Origin: Burkholderiaceae bacterium
Lineage (GTDB): Bacteria; Pseudomonadota; Gammaproteobacteria; Burkholderiales; Burkholderiaceae_C
DNA length: 47,729 bases
Assembly (NCBI GenBank): GCA_016790175.1
Contig: JAEUPI010000156.1
Span: 1 to 47,729 of the forward strand
Direction: 5' to 3'
Positions within the stretch are counted from its first letter, which is position 1. Each line of letters opens with the position of its first letter. The position numbers were made by a program, and so were the translations under genes. Of this stretch, positions 8,097-16,847 are shown in pieces. Below the pieces are notes generated by a model that worked only from the letters and a program-made list of their open reading frames with translations, ran no database searches and was not told the DNA's origin.

Positions 8097-10157
8097 TCAA
8101 TCGGTCGCGGAGGCGACGGTGACCGATGGGGCCGTTTGCGCATCGGGGGTTGCAGCCGCATCGGTCACATCGATGGCCAGGTGCAGCGACACCGGAGTCG
8201 TCGCGTCGTCGTCGTCGGTCTCTGCGACCTGTGGCGGCGCTGCGGCGTCATCGAACCGCGTGATCAACGCAGCATGCACCTCGAGCGTCATAGGATCGAT
8301 GGCCTTCAGCGCCACCCGCACCCGCGTGCCGCGCGGCAGGTTCTCGCAACCGACGGCCCTGAACACGAGCGGCAGCGTCTCGGCCCGCACCAGACCTTCG
8401 CGCAGCACATCGGCATCGAGCTCGGACAACTGGTTCTGCTGCAGCCAGCGCAGCGTCCAGTAACGCTCGATGTTTTGCTGAAACTCGTTGTAGGCACCAT
8501 AGGTGGCGTCGAATGACGAGATGATCGACAACAGCGTGACGTCGCGCGGCTTGAACGGTGCAGCCAAGGCGGCCGTCTTGCCGTGTCGGACACAGGCCAC
8601 GATCTGCCACTGGTTGACCAGATCGACGTAGCGACGAAGCGGCGACGTCGCCCAACTGTACTGGCTGACACCCATGCCGGCATGCGGCGCCGGCTTGATG
8701 CCCATGCGAACTTTCACGCCCGGTGCCAGACTGGCCTGGCTGCGGTAGATGGCCGGCACGTGGTGCTGAGCCAGCCATCCGCCCCAGTGGCTGTTGGCCA
8801 GGATCATCGCTTCGGCAACGATCAGGTCGAGTGGCGCCCCGCGGCGTCGCGGCTCGATGTCGACCGCCTCGTCGCCCGTGGGTTCGCCGTTGCCGCTGCG
8901 CTGCAGGCGGAAACTGAAGTCCGGCCGGTTGAAGGTCTCGGGCTTGCCGCGGATCGTTTCGCGCCGCGCCTTCAGGGCGCGCGCCAGCCGGTAGGCGAAC
9001 GCAAGCTCGGCGGCATGTGGATAGTCAGCGACTTCCGAGCCGTTCAGCGCAGCGTCGGTCACCACGGCATCCAGCCGGTCGTGCCGGAGGTTCGAGGCCA
9101 CACGCACGCGCTCGATGCGTGTCTCGAACCGCGTCGGCTCGAGGCTGGCCTCGTCGATCGAGACATACAGGCTCACCGCCGGACAGGCCTGCCCTTCGTT
9201 CAACGTGCAGGCCTCGACCAGCGCATCGGGCAACATCGTGATCTTGTGACCCGGCATGTAGACGGTGGACAGTCGTTCCCGAGCGATCTGGTCGAGTGGC
9301 GATCCCGGCGCGATCACCAGCGCCGGTGCGGCGATGTGGATGCCGAAGGTCGCCATGCCGCTGCCCAGACCTTGCACCGACAGCGCATCGTCGATCTCGG
9401 TCGTCGACGAGTCGTCGATCGAGAAGACCTCGACCGGCGCCACCGGCAGATCGTCCGGAAGCGCGGGTCGAGGCAGCTCCGGCAGTGCGGTTCCGCGAGG
9501 AAACTGCTCGTAGAGGAAGCGCCGCCAATGGAACTGGTAGGCCGATTGCACGGCGCCGGCCGCGCGCAGCAGATCCAAGGGCGCACGCTGCGACTGTCGC
9601 GACGCCTGGACCACGGCCTTGTATTCGGGCGCGTTCTTGTCCGGTTTGAACAAGATGCGATAGAGCTGCTCGCGGATCGGCTCAGCGCATTGACCACCGA
9701 CAAGCTCGGTTGCCCAGACATCGATCTGCGCAGCGACGGCGTTCTTCCGTTCGATCGCCGCGAGCGCGGCCTGCACCGTCTCGCGGCCGGCCTTGCGAAA
9801 CATGCCCTTGCCGGCACGGCGGAAGTAGTGTGGCGCCTCGAACAGGCGGAGCAACGTGCCGGCCTGTTGAACAGGGCCGGCATTGGCGTCGAAATACTCG
9901 CGCGCCAGATCGGCAAATCCGAACTCGGACTCGGGCGCGAATTCCCAGGCCAGGTCGAGGTCGATGTCCTCGGCGACCGCTCGCGCCCGCTGCAGGAGTT
10001 CGGACGGCTGTGGCGCATCGAAGCGCAGAAGCACGTGTCCGACCTTGACCTTGACGCGCCTGCCCGATTCGAGCTCGATCTGCAGCGCCGCGTCGGACTC
10101 CGACATCACCCGCCCGGCGAGGAACTTTCCGGCATCGTCGAACAGTGCGTAGCTCAC
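8097..10157 (-). CDS. RNase II-family exoribonuclease (RNB domain)
   Basis: 686 residues starting with GTG at 10157 (MSYALFDDAG). A short N-terminal RNA-binding portion leads into the RNB catalytic domain. Its Asp-rich active site is SIDDSSTTEIDDAL (around 250-265), with all metal-binding aspartates in place, and later YSWATSPLRRYVDLVN contains the catalytic-region Arg-Arg-Tyr. A C-terminal S1-like part ends in a Thr/Asp-rich tail. It degrades RNA 3' to 5' in the cytoplasm. It is smaller than RNase R and corresponds to the betaproteobacterial RNB protein located next to tonB and mtgA. Confidence 0.93.
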   Translation of the reverse strand: MSYALFDDAGKFLAGRVMSESDAALQIELESGRRVKVKVGHVLLRFDAPQPSELLQRARAVAEDIDLDLAWEFAPESEFGFADLAREYFDANAGPVQQAGTLLRLFEAPHYFRRAGKGMFRKAGRETVQAALAAIERKNAVAAQIDVWATELVGGQCAEPIREQLYRILFKPDKNAPEYKAVVQASRQSQRAPLDLLRAAGAVQSAYQFHWRRFLYEQFPRGTALPELPRPALPDDLPVAPVEVFSIDDSSTTEIDDALSVQGLGSGMATFGIHIAAPALVIAPGSPLDQIARERLSTVYMPGHKITMLPDALVEACTLNEGQACPAVSLYVSIDEASLEPTRFETRIERVRVASNLRHDRLDAVVTDAALNGSEVADYPHAAELAFAYRLARALKARRETIRGKPETFNRPDFSFRLQRSGNGEPTGDEAVDIEPRRRGAPLDLIVAEAMILANSHWGGWLAQHHVPAIYRSQASLAPGVKVRMGIKPAPHAGMGVSQYSWATSPLRRYVDLVNQWQIVACVRHGKTAALAAPFKPRDVTLLSIISSFDATYGAYNEFQQNIERYWTLRWLQQNQLSELDADVLREGLVRAETLPLVFRAVGCENLPRGTRVRVALKAIDPMTLEVHAALITRFDDAAAPPQVAETDDDDATTPVSLHLAIDVTDAAATPDAQTAPSVTVASATD

Positions 10158-10282
10158 GGCGCGGATTGTCCCATCGGGTTCGCACCAAGCCGTGCGACGC
10201 CGGGCTTCGCCTGCTGCGAGTGCCGCGCAACAGGTAACGAATCGTCAACGAAGTGGGGGTCCGCATGGTGGATTCGGCGGCC
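10158..10282. other. Intergenic gap
   Basis: 125 bp between the YqiA-like stop and the RNase GTG, both on the minus strand. I see no clear hairpin or promoter hexamers. Confidence 0.4.
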
Positions 10283-10885
10283 TCACGCGCTCTCGATGGC
10301 CAGGCCGAGGAAAGCCAGCACGAACGGCAGGTGTTCGTCGAAATCCGACAAGCCATGGTCGCTACCCTCGAGCAGCCTGATCGTGGCGGCCGCATAACGT
10401 CGCGTCATCTCGCGCCAGTCGAGCAGTTCGTCGCCCTTCGCGATGATCGCTGCATATCTTTCAGGCAGGGTAATGCGGGGCACGGCAAGATTGCGCAGTT
10501 CGTCGATGTACTCGACCCGGAAGTCGAATTGCTGCGACGGGTCGTGGAACAACGATTGCTGGCCGACGTGTCGCTGCAGATCACGCGCCGGGTCGACCGC
10601 CGGATTCATCACCAGCGCACGCCAGCCGGTGCGTTCGGCCACCACGGTGGCATAGAAGCCGCCGAGCGAGCTGCCGATCACCGCGCTCGTCGCGGCCGGC
10701 CAGCCGGTGATGCCACTTTCGATCAGCTCGAAGGCCCTGCGCGGCGAGGGCGGCAGCTGTGGGCACCACCAGTGCACCTCGGGTTGCCGACGCGTCAGCC
10801 ACTCATGCAGCCGCCGCGCCTTGAAGGATTGCGGCGAGGAGCGGAAACCGTGCAGATACAGCAGATGCGTTGTGCGCGGACTCAT
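10283..10885 (-). CDS. YqiA/YcfP-type alpha/beta hydrolase
   Basis: 200 residues with ATG at 10885, one base after the mpl stop, so translation is probably coupled. It has the compact alpha/beta-hydrolase layout of the YqiA esterase family: LYLHGFRSSPQS near the N-terminus (oxyanion region), nucleophile elbow GSSLGG with Ser73, and a C-terminal GSDHGLSDF carrying the catalytic His. The natural substrate is unknown; E. coli YqiA is a weak esterase. No signal peptide, so cytoplasmic. Confidence 0.88.
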   Translation of the reverse strand: MSPRTTHLLYLHGFRSSPQSFKARRLHEWLTRRQPEVHWWCPQLPPSPRRAFELIESGITGWPAATSAVIGSSLGGFYATVVAERTGWRALVMNPAVDPARDLQRHVGQQSLFHDPSQQFDFRVEYIDELRNLAVPRITLPERYAAIIAKGDELLDWREMTRRYAAATIRLLEGSDHGLSDFDEHLPFVLAFLGLAIESA

Positions 10886-10886
10886 C

Positions 10887-12272
10887 TCAAGGTCGCACGC
10901 CCAGGGCATCGAGCAGCCTGCCGTGGATGCCGCCGAACCCGCCGTTGCTCATGACCAATACATGGTCACCGCTGCGGCTGGCCTTGACGATGGCCGCCAC
11001 GAGCTTGTCGACGCTGTCAGCCACGATGGCTTGTGCGCCGAGAGGCGCCAGCGCAGCGGCAGCATCCCAGCCGTAGTTGCCCTGCAGGCAGAACGACAGA
11101 TCGGCCTCCTCCAGCGCCCACGGCAGCAGCGCCTTCATCGATCCGAGCTTCATTGTGTTCGAGCGCGGCTCGAAGACAGCGAGGATGCGGGTCTGCGGCG
11201 CTCCGGGTCGGGTCGACTCCTGGTCGATCTTGCGGCGCAGGCCCGCGATGGTGGTGTGCATCGCAGTCGGATGGTGCGCGAAGTCGTCGTAGACCTTCAC
11301 GCCGCCCGCCTCGCCACGCAGCTCCAAGCGCCGGCGTACGTTCTCGAAACGGGCCAGCGCCGCTGCCGCCGAATCCGGCGCCACGCCCACATGCTCGGCG
11401 GCGGCGATCGCCGCCAGCGCATTGAGCTGGTTGTGCTCGCCGAGCAGCGACCACTCGACCCGCGCGATCTTCAGGCTGCCGCGCAGGACGTCGAAAGCAT
11501 CGGGCTCGCCACGAGCGCGCAGCGTACCCGGCTCCTCCTTGCGCGCGCCGAACCGTTGCACCTCGCTCCAGCAGCCGCGCTCGAGCACCCGGGCCAACGA
11601 CTCCTCGCGCGCATTCACGATCAACCGCCCCTTGGACGGGACGGTGCGCACGAGGTGGTGAAACTGTGTCTCGATCGCTGCCAGGTCGGGAAAGATGTCG
11701 GCGTGATCGAGCTCCAGATTGTTCAGGATCGCGGTGCGCGGCCGGTAGTGCACGAACTTGCTTCGCTTGTCGAAGAAGGCGGTGTCGTACTCGTCGGCCT
11801 CGATCACGAAGCAGCTGCTTCCACCGCTTCGTGCCGAGATGCCGAAGTTCTGCGGCACGCCGCCGATCAGGAAGCCCGGCTCCAACCCCGCGCAGTGAAG
11901 AATCCACGCCAGCATCGACGTGGTGGTGGTCTTGCCGTGCGTGCCGGCCACGGCCAGCACGTGCCGGCCCTGCAGTGCGTGATCGGATAGCCACTGCGGA
12001 CCGCTGGTGTAGGGTACACCGGCGTCGAGAATCGCCTCGATCAGTGGATTGCCGCGTGTGACGACGTTGCCGATCACGAACAGGTCCGGCTTCAACATCA
12101 GCTGGTCGGACGTGTAGCCTTCGATCAGCTCGATGCCCAGCGAGCGCAGCTGGTCGCTCATCGGCGGATAGACATTGGCGTCGCAACCGGTCACCCGGTG
12201 GCCGGCCTCGCGCGCGATCGCGGCCAGCCCACCCATGAACGTGCCGCAGATGCCGAGGATGTGGATGTGCAT
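10887..12272 (-). CDS. mpl: Murein peptide ligase Mpl
   Basis: 461 residues, a normal Mpl length. ATG at 12272 begins MHIHILGICGTFMGGLA, the Mur-ligase Rossmann motif with the Mpl-type GTFMG. The ATP P-loop GTHGKTT is at 110-116; further motifs are ADEYDTAFFD and DDFAHHPTA. The enzyme joins the recycled tripeptide L-Ala-D-Glu-meso-DAP to UDP-MurNAc in the cytoplasm, saving de novo peptide synthesis. There is no Shine-Dalgarno sequence; TACAAT ends six bases before the ATG. It is divergent from the DUF6644-like gene. Confidence 0.96.
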   Translation of the reverse strand: MHIHILGICGTFMGGLAAIAREAGHRVTGCDANVYPPMSDQLRSLGIELIEGYTSDQLMLKPDLFVIGNVVTRGNPLIEAILDAGVPYTSGPQWLSDHALQGRHVLAVAGTHGKTTTTSMLAWILHCAGLEPGFLIGGVPQNFGISARSGGSSCFVIEADEYDTAFFDKRSKFVHYRPRTAILNNLELDHADIFPDLAAIETQFHHLVRTVPSKGRLIVNAREESLARVLERGCWSEVQRFGARKEEPGTLRARGEPDAFDVLRGSLKIARVEWSLLGEHNQLNALAAIAAAEHVGVAPDSAAAALARFENVRRRLELRGEAGGVKVYDDFAHHPTAMHTTIAGLRRKIDQESTRPGAPQTRILAVFEPRSNTMKLGSMKALLPWALEEADLSFCLQGNYGWDAAAALAPLGAQAIVADSVDKLVAAIVKASRSGDHVLVMSNGGFGGIHGRLLDALGVRP

Positions 12273-12278
12273 CGAGGC

Positions 12279-12284
12279 ATTGTA
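12279..12284 (-). promoter_or_regulatory. -10-like TACAAT, 6 bases before mpl ATG
   Basis: TACAAT on the minus strand, separated from the mpl ATG (12272) by six bases. No ribosome site lies between. A transcript from this site would begin at or beside the start codon. No good -35 match 16-18 bases upstream. Confidence 0.5.
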
Positions 12285-12351
12285 GAAAAGCAGGTTCCTC
12301 TGGTCGGCCCTGTGCGCAGGGCCTTCGTGGCGTGTGTCTCGACGCATCGGG

Positions 12352-12357
12352 TATGTT
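12352..12357 (+). promoter_or_regulatory. Weak -10-like TATGTT, 6 bases before the DUF6644-like ATG
   Basis: TATGTT (4 of 6 consensus bases) six bases before ATG 12364. It mirrors the mpl arrangement on the other strand of the same 91-bp divergent gap. No ribosome site is seen. Confidence 0.3.
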
Positions 12358-12363
12358 CACGTC

Positions 12364-12810
12364 ATGGATTTCGAGCTGCAGGCGCCGACCTCGCTCGCCT
12401 GGATAGGCGGACATCCGTGGGCCTATCCCGCGCTCGAGACCGTGCACCTGGTGGGTGTCGCTCTGCTGGTCGGCAATCTCGTCGCGCTCGAACTGCGGGT
12501 CTGGGGCCGCTCGCCGGAGCTGCCCGTGACCGCCTTGGCGCGCCTGTCGCTGACGCTGGCGCTCGGCGGGTTTGCGCTGGCTGCTCTGTCTGGCGGCCTG
12601 ATGTTCGCCAGCCAGCCCGGCGACCTGATTGCCAATCGGGCGTTCACGCTCAAGATGGGTCTACTGCTGGTAGCCGGGACCAACGCGGCGCTGTTTCATG
12701 CGCGTGACGGCCTGCGCCGGCTCGATGCGCTGGCACGTGCACAGACCCTGATGTCTGTCGGGCTTTGGATCGCGGTGATGATCTGCGGCCGCTGGATCGC
12801 CTACCGCTGA
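12364..12810 (+). CDS. Four-helix membrane protein, DUF6644-like
   Basis: 148 residues with four predicted membrane helices at roughly 22-42, 60-80, 96-113 and 126-146. Conserved-looking polar positions inside the helices include His27 (ETVHLVG), Lys98 (FTLKMG) and His107, which could bind a cofactor or metal. The start at 12364 follows the membrane-protein start MDFELQ; a longer frame from 12334 has no support. It is followed by a DUF6152 gene, and the two families tend to be neighbours. Function unknown. Confidence 0.75.
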   Translation: MDFELQAPTSLAWIGGHPWAYPALETVHLVGVALLVGNLVALELRVWGRSPELPVTALARLSLTLALGGFALAALSGGLMFASQPGDLIANRAFTLKMGLLLVAGTNAALFHARDGLRRLDALARAQTLMSVGLWIAVMICGRWIAYR

Positions 12811-12873
12811 ATACGTCGTCACTGCCGCTCCAGGATGTCTTGTTCCTGATTGCCGCGACCACGAGGAGCCCGC

Positions 12874-13341
12874 ATGCAACGTCGACACTTCCTGATCGTT
12901 TCACCGGCGCTAGCCGCGCTGCCGGCTGCAGCCCACCATGGCTGGAGCAGCTTCGACCAGTCGCGACCGATCTACCTCGAGGGCACGGCGCGCAAGGTTG
13001 CATGGCGGAACCCTCATGCGGAGTTCGAGCTCGAGCTGCGCGCCGACCTGAGACTGCCCGCCGATCTGGCGCAGCGAACGATGCCCGCGCAGTCCGCATC
13101 GATCGACGCCGCGAAACTGCTTGCCCAGGCGCAGTTGCCCACGCGCAAGGACAAGATCTGGCAGGTCGAATTGGCGCCGCTGACGCGATTGCAGGCCTGG
13201 CAGGTCGATGAGATCAAACCTGGCGCCGCCGTGGCCGTGCTGGGGTTCACCTTCCAGGGCGAAAAGGGCGATGCCGTGTTGCGCGCCGAGTACCTTTGGC
13301 TCGGCGGCAAGGCCTTCGGGCTTCGCTCGTCGCCGGCTTGA
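12874..13341 (+). CDS. Secreted DUF6152-family protein
   Basis: 155 residues. ATG at 12874 has a GAGGAG ribosome site. The N-terminus QRRHFLIVSPALAALPAAA is a signal peptide with a twin-arginine-like RRxFL start; cleavage after AAA would expose a mature N-terminus beginning with His-His-Gly-Trp. The rest matches the DUF6152 pattern: IYLEGTARKVAWRNPHAEFEL near the start and a beta-rich C-terminal half with VLGFTFQGEKGDAVLRAEYL. Likely periplasmic, function unknown. Paired with the DUF6644-like membrane gene 63 bp upstream; its end lies 20 bp from the convergent hemL stop. Confidence 0.8.
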   Translation: MQRRHFLIVSPALAALPAAAHHGWSSFDQSRPIYLEGTARKVAWRNPHAEFELELRADLRLPADLAQRTMPAQSASIDAAKLLAQAQLPTRKDKIWQVELAPLTRLQAWQVDEIKPGAAVAVLGFTFQGEKGDAVLRAEYLWLGGKAFGLRSSPA

Positions 13342-13361
13342 GGGAGCCGGCCGCGGCGACC

Positions 13362-14651
13362 TCAGGCGGCCAGCGACTCGCGTGCGGCGGCGATGGTGCT
13401 CTCGATATCGGCCGCCGTGTGGGCAGCACTCACGAATCCCGCTTCGTAGAGCGCCGGCGCCAGATAGATGCCGCGCCCCAGCATCGCGTGGAAGAAGCGG
13501 TTGAAGCGCTCCTTGTCGCTGGTCATCACCGTGCCATAGTCTTGCGGCAGCTGGGGCAGGAAGAAGAAGCCGAACATCCCGCCCTCGCTGTCGGCGCTGA
13601 AGGGCACGCCCGCCGCGCGCGCGGCGGCGGACAATCCCTCGACCAGCGACCTTGTGCGTTCTGACAACGCGTCGAAGAAGCCGGGCTTCGCGATCTCACG
13701 CAGCGTTGCCAGCCCGCAGGCTGTGGCCACGGGGTTGCCCGAAAGCGTTCCGGCCTGATACACCGGACCCAGCGGCGCCAGGTGCTTCATGATCTCGCGC
13801 GAAGTGCCGAAGGCCGCCAACGGCATGCCTCCACCGATCACCTTGCCGAAGACGCTGATGTCGGGCCGGAAGCCGGCAATGGCCCTGGCGTAGATGCTCT
13901 GTGCCCCGCCGAGGGCGACCCGAAAGCCCGTCATCACCTCGTCGAACACCAGCAGCGCGCCGTGCTGCGTGCACAGCTCTCGGACACGACGCATGAACGG
14001 CACGCTGGCGCGCACGAAGTTCATGTTGCCCGCGATCGGTTCGATCATCACGCAGGCGAGTTCCTGCCCATGCCGGGCGAACGCCGCCTCGAGCTGTTCG
14101 ATGTGGTTGTACTCGAGCACGAGCGTGTGCTGCACCACCTCGGCCGGCACGCCGGCGCTGGTGGGATGACCGAAGGTTGCCAGACCCGATCCCGCCTTGA
14201 CCAGCAGGGCGTCGGCATGCCCGTGGTAGCAGCCCTCGAACTTGATGATCCGGTTGCGACCGGTGGCACCACGCGCGAGGCGGATTGCACTCATGCCCGC
14301 CTCGGTGCCCGAGCTGACCAGCCGCACCTGTTCGATGGCCGGCACGTGGGCGATGATGGCCTCGGCCAGTTCGATCTCGCGTTCGGTGGGGGCGCCGAAG
14401 CTCAGACCTTCGCGCGCCGCGCGCTGCACGGCATCCAGCACGGCCGGGTGACCATGACCCAGGATCATCGGACCCCAGGAGCCGATGTAATCGATGTAGC
14501 GTTGGCCCTCGGCGTCCCACAGATAGGCACCCTCGGCGCGCGCGATGAACCGTGGCGTTCCCCCGACGGCGCGGAAGGCGCGAACCGGCGAATTCACGCC
14601 GCCGGGAATCACGCGTTGCGCGCGCTCGAACAAGGCTTGGTTAGTGGACAC
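13362..14651 (-). CDS. hemL: Glutamate-1-semialdehyde 2,1-aminomutase HemL
   Basis: 429 residues, full length. The start is GTG at 14651 ([21 protein letters not shown]), which overlaps the end of the thiD-like gene by 11 bp. PLP-aminotransferase fold; the PLP lysine is Lys270 in [10 protein letters not shown], and the cofactor motif [15 protein letters not shown] is in the first half. It makes 5-aminolevulinate from glutamate-1-semialdehyde, the C5 route to heme and tetrapyrroles. The other C5 gene, hemA, is not in the window. Confidence 0.97.
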   Translation of the reverse strand: MSTNQALFERAQRVIPGGVNSPVRAFRAVGGTPRFIARAEGAYLWDAEGQRYIDYIGSWGPMILGHGHPAVLDAVQRAAREGLSFGAPTEREIELAEAIIAHVPAIEQVRLVSSGTEAGMSAIRLARGATGRNRIIKFEGCYHGHADALLVKAGSGLATFGHPTSAGVPAEVVQHTLVLEYNHIEQLEAAFARHGQELACVMIEPIAGNMNFVRASVPFMRRVRELCTQHGALLVFDEVMTGFRVALGGAQSIYARAIAGFRPDISVFGKVIGGGMPLAAFGTSREIMKHLAPLGPVYQAGTLSGNPVATACGLATLREIAKPGFFDALSERTRSLVEGLSAAARAAGVPFSADSEGGMFGFFFLPQLPQDYGTVMTSDKERFNRFFHAMLGRGIYLAPALYEAGFVSAAHTAADIESTIAAARESLAA

Positions 14652-15615
14652 GTCGCTGCGCTCCCTTGCCCTTGGCATCGGTCGGCTCGGCTTCGGGCGG
14701 TGGGGCGGCCGAGTCACCCTCGGCCTCGCCTTCGGCGGCAGGCGGCTGGGCCCAGAAGAAGCGATCCGGCAGCACGCTGCCCATGCCCGGCCGGAAGCCG
14801 GCGTCGAGACTCTGGTCCATGAAGGCCAGCGCCTCGCCAACGGCGGCTTGCACTTCGGCGCCCGAAGCCAAAAGGGCCGTCAGCGCCGCCGACAGCGTGT
14901 CACCGGCGCCGACAAACGCGGCGTCGAACATCTCGAACTTCTCGCCGGTTACCGCGCCCTGCGGCGAGGCCAGCACGTTGTCGATGAATTGCTCGTTGCC
15001 CTTGGTCGGAAGCATGATGCCGGTGACGAGCACGAAGCGCGTTCCGTGCTCGGACGCCGCGACGGCGAGCTCGCGTGGCGATGCCGGTCGGTCGGAGTCC
15101 CATTCGGGCAGCAGGAAGTCGGTCAGCGTCTTGTGGTTGCCGACCAGCACTTCGGTGGCCGGCAGAATCAGTTCACGGAAGGCCTCCACATATTGCGAGG
15201 CCGCGTCATCGTCGAGCCAGCCCAGATTGGGCAGATAGGAGACCAACGGCACGTCGGGATAGTCCGACAGGATCTCGGCGACCGCACTCACCCCTTCGGC
15301 ACTGCCGAGGAAGCCCACCTTCCAGCCGGCAATCGTGATGTCTTCCAGCACGGTGCGAGCCTGTTCGGCGACGGCATCCGCATCCACCAGATGCTGGTCG
15401 AACACCTCGGCGCTGTCGCGAACCAGGATCGTGGTCGTCACCGGCAGCGCATGCGCACCCATCGCGGCCAACGTGGCCACGTCGCCGCCGACACCACCGG
15501 CGCCGCTCGCATCGGCGGCGTTGAAACTCATCACGCAGGCCGGCGCCTGCGGGTCGGACGCGGTGGCTTCCGTGGTTTCGATGCTGGGATCGCCCTGCGG
15601 CTGGTCGGGAGTCAT
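14641..15615 (-). CDS. thiD: ThiD-like hydroxymethylpyrimidine (phosphate) kinase
   Basis: 324 residues, longer than usual ThiD (about 270). The core is a ribokinase fold: substrate motif [15 protein letters not shown] (32-46) and a C-terminal anion-hole motif GAGD (236-239). Canonical ThiD has GTGC there, so the catalytic Cys is replaced by the Asp typical of ribokinase and pyridoxal-kinase relatives. The C-terminus adds about 35 Pro/Glu/Ala-rich residues. Proteins of this type lie beside hemL in Burkholderiales and are annotated as thiamine-pathway kinases. The reaction would be HMP to HMP-PP; substrate specificity is uncertain. No TPP riboswitch motif is visible upstream. Confidence 0.75.
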   Translation of the reverse strand: MTPDQPQGDPSIETTEATASDPQAPACVMSFNAADASGAGGVGGDVATLAAMGAHALPVTTTILVRDSAEVFDQHLVDADAVAEQARTVLEDITIAGWKVGFLGSAEGVSAVAEILSDYPDVPLVSYLPNLGWLDDDAASQYVEAFRELILPATEVLVGNHKTLTDFLLPEWDSDRPASPRELAVAASEHGTRFVLVTGIMLPTKGNEQFIDNVLASPQGAVTGEKFEMFDAAFVGAGDTLSAALTALLASGAEVQAAVGEALAFMDQSLDAGFRPGMGSVLPDRFFWAQPPAAEGEAEGDSAAPPPEAEPTDAKGKGAQRRVH

Positions 15616-15770
15616 GGTCGCGATTCACGCCTCTGAAGGTGCCACGACAGGGCACTCGGGTACCTCTAGAGGAATGTGAAGAAAGTGGTGTAGGTGCCTA
15701 CGCGGCTTGGCTTTTCGCCAAATCGCATGGATACAATCGAATTTCATTGTAGTGACCCGACCCGATCGAC
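15616..15770. other. Divergent thiD / rubredoxin intergenic region
   Basis: 155 bp. It holds symmetrical -10-like hexamers (15732-15751), a TTGGC/GCCAA hairpin (15707-15721) and a CCTCTAGAGG palindrome (15664-15673). No TPP riboswitch core elements are seen on the thiD side. Confidence 0.5.
15732..15751. promoter_or_regulatory. Symmetrical TACAAT ... ATTGTA divergent -10 pair
   Basis: TACAAT on the plus strand (15732-15737) and TACAAT on the minus strand (15746-15751), separated by 8 AT-rich bases. The plus copy would serve rubredoxin and perhaps the pil operon, the minus copy thiD-hemL. It could equally be an inverted-repeat operator. Confidence 0.45.
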
Positions 15771-15944
15771 GTGAGCGAACCGCGCACTTGGATGTGTCTG
15801 ATCTGCGGCTGGATCTATGACGAGGCCGCTGGCGATCCGGAACACGGTCTTGCCCCAGGCACCGCGTGGAGCGATGTCCCGATGAACTGGACATGCCCCG
15901 AGTGCGGCGCGCGCAAGGAAGACTTCGAGATGGTGCAGATCTGA
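15771..15944 (+). CDS. Rubredoxin
   Basis: 57 residues, starting at GTG 15771 with no strong ribosome site (an internal ATG at 15792 would leave too little before the first Cys). The iron site is complete: CLIC (Cys9, Cys12) and CPEC (Cys42, Cys45), with the GWIYDEAAGDP and W-rich core typical of one-iron rubredoxins. It is a small cytoplasmic electron carrier. Rubredoxin lies directly upstream of the pil chemosensory operon, divergent from thiD-hemL, a common Burkholderiales arrangement; a functional tie to pili is not evident. Confidence 0.94.
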   Translation: MSEPRTWMCLICGWIYDEAAGDPEHGLAPGTAWSDVPMNWTCPECGARKEDFEMVQI

Positions 15945-16003
15945 AGCCGGACGGCGGGCCGCGCACGGCGCCGGTTCGCTCGACCCAACGAGGAGAGCCC
16001 TAC

Positions 16004-16420
16004 GTGGAGAACGTTGTGTCCCAAACGACCGCGCCGAAGGTCCTGGTCATCGACGACAGCAATACGATCCGCCGCAGTGCCGAGATCTTTCTTCGGCAGG
16101 GCGGCTACGAGGTCGTGCTTGCCGAGGACGGCTTCGATGCCCTGGCCAAGGTCAATGACCACGATCCGACGCTGATCTTCTGCGACATCCTGATGCCCAG
16201 GCTGGATGGCTATCAGACCTGCGCCATCATCAAGCGCAACCCGAGGTTCGCGCATGTGCCGGTGATCATGTTGTCGTCGAAAGACGGTCTGTTCGACAAG
16301 GCGCGGGGTCGCATGGTGGGTTCCGAGGAATACCTGACAAAACCGTTCACGAAGGAACAGTTGTTGCGTGCTGTTGAGCAATTCAGTCAGTACGCTGAGA
16401 AGGGAGCGCAAAGTGCGTGA
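16004..16420 (+). CDS. pilG: Twitching-motility response regulator PilG
   Basis: 138 residues: a stand-alone CheY-like receiver. GTG at 16004 is chosen because AGGAGAG lies 6-12 bases upstream; frames starting earlier read through the rubredoxin gene. The receiver core is complete: acidic pair VIDDSN (17-18), phospho-acceptor Asp61 in FCDILMPRLDG, and the conserved YLTKPF lysine. By homology PilG is phosphorylated by the CheA-like PilL and promotes pilus extension. First gene of pilGHIJL. Confidence 0.94.
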   Translation: MENVVSQTTAPKVLVIDDSNTIRRSAEIFLRQGGYEVVLAEDGFDALAKVNDHDPTLIFCDILMPRLDGYQTCAIIKRNPRFAHVPVIMLSSKDGLFDKARGRMVGSEEYLTKPFTKEQLLRAVEQFSQYAEKGAQSA

Positions 16421-16466
16421 ACGCAGATTGCTGCGCTTGCGATAGACGATCCCGGAGGATGTCAAC

Positions 16467-16832
16467 ATGGCGATCAAGAAGATTCTGCTGGTGGACGACT
16501 CGAAGACCGAGTTGCACCACCTATCCGATCTGCTGGGCAAACGCGGCTACAGCGTGCGGACCGCCGAGAACGGCGAGGAAGCCATGCGACGTCTCGGCGA
16601 GGACAAGCCCGACCTGATCCTGATGGATGTGGTCATGCCCGGACAGAACGGCTTTCAGCTGACCCGTGCGATCACGCGCGATCCGGCGTTCGCCGACGTG
16701 CCGGTGATCATGTGCACCAGCAAGAATCAGGAGACCGACAAGGTCTGGGGCATGCGCCAGGGCGCGCGCGACTACGTGGTCAAGCCGGTGGTGGCCGATG
16801 AGCTGATCGCCAAGATCAAGGCGTTCGACTGA
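16467..16832 (+). CDS. pilH: Twitching-motility response regulator PilH
   Basis: 121 residues, a second single-domain CheY-like receiver: VDDSKTE at 9-15, phospho-acceptor Asp54 in LILMDVVMPGQNG, and the VVKPV lysine near the end. ATG at 16467 follows CGGAGGA. PilH counterbalances PilG in the known Chp system and is linked to pilus retraction. It lies 46 bp after pilG and 15 bp before pilI. Confidence 0.95.
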   Translation: MAIKKILLVDDSKTELHHLSDLLGKRGYSVRTAENGEEAMRRLGEDKPDLILMDVVMPGQNGFQLTRAITRDPAFADVPVIMCTSKNQETDKVWGMRQGARDYVVKPVVADELIAKIKAFD

Positions 16833-16847
16833 GCGCACGTCGCACAC

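Noticed and set aside
15616-15740. Possible TPP riboswitch in the thiD leader
   Set aside because: Neither the CUGAGA nor the ACCUGAUCUGG-type core is present; only small unrelated hairpins are seen.
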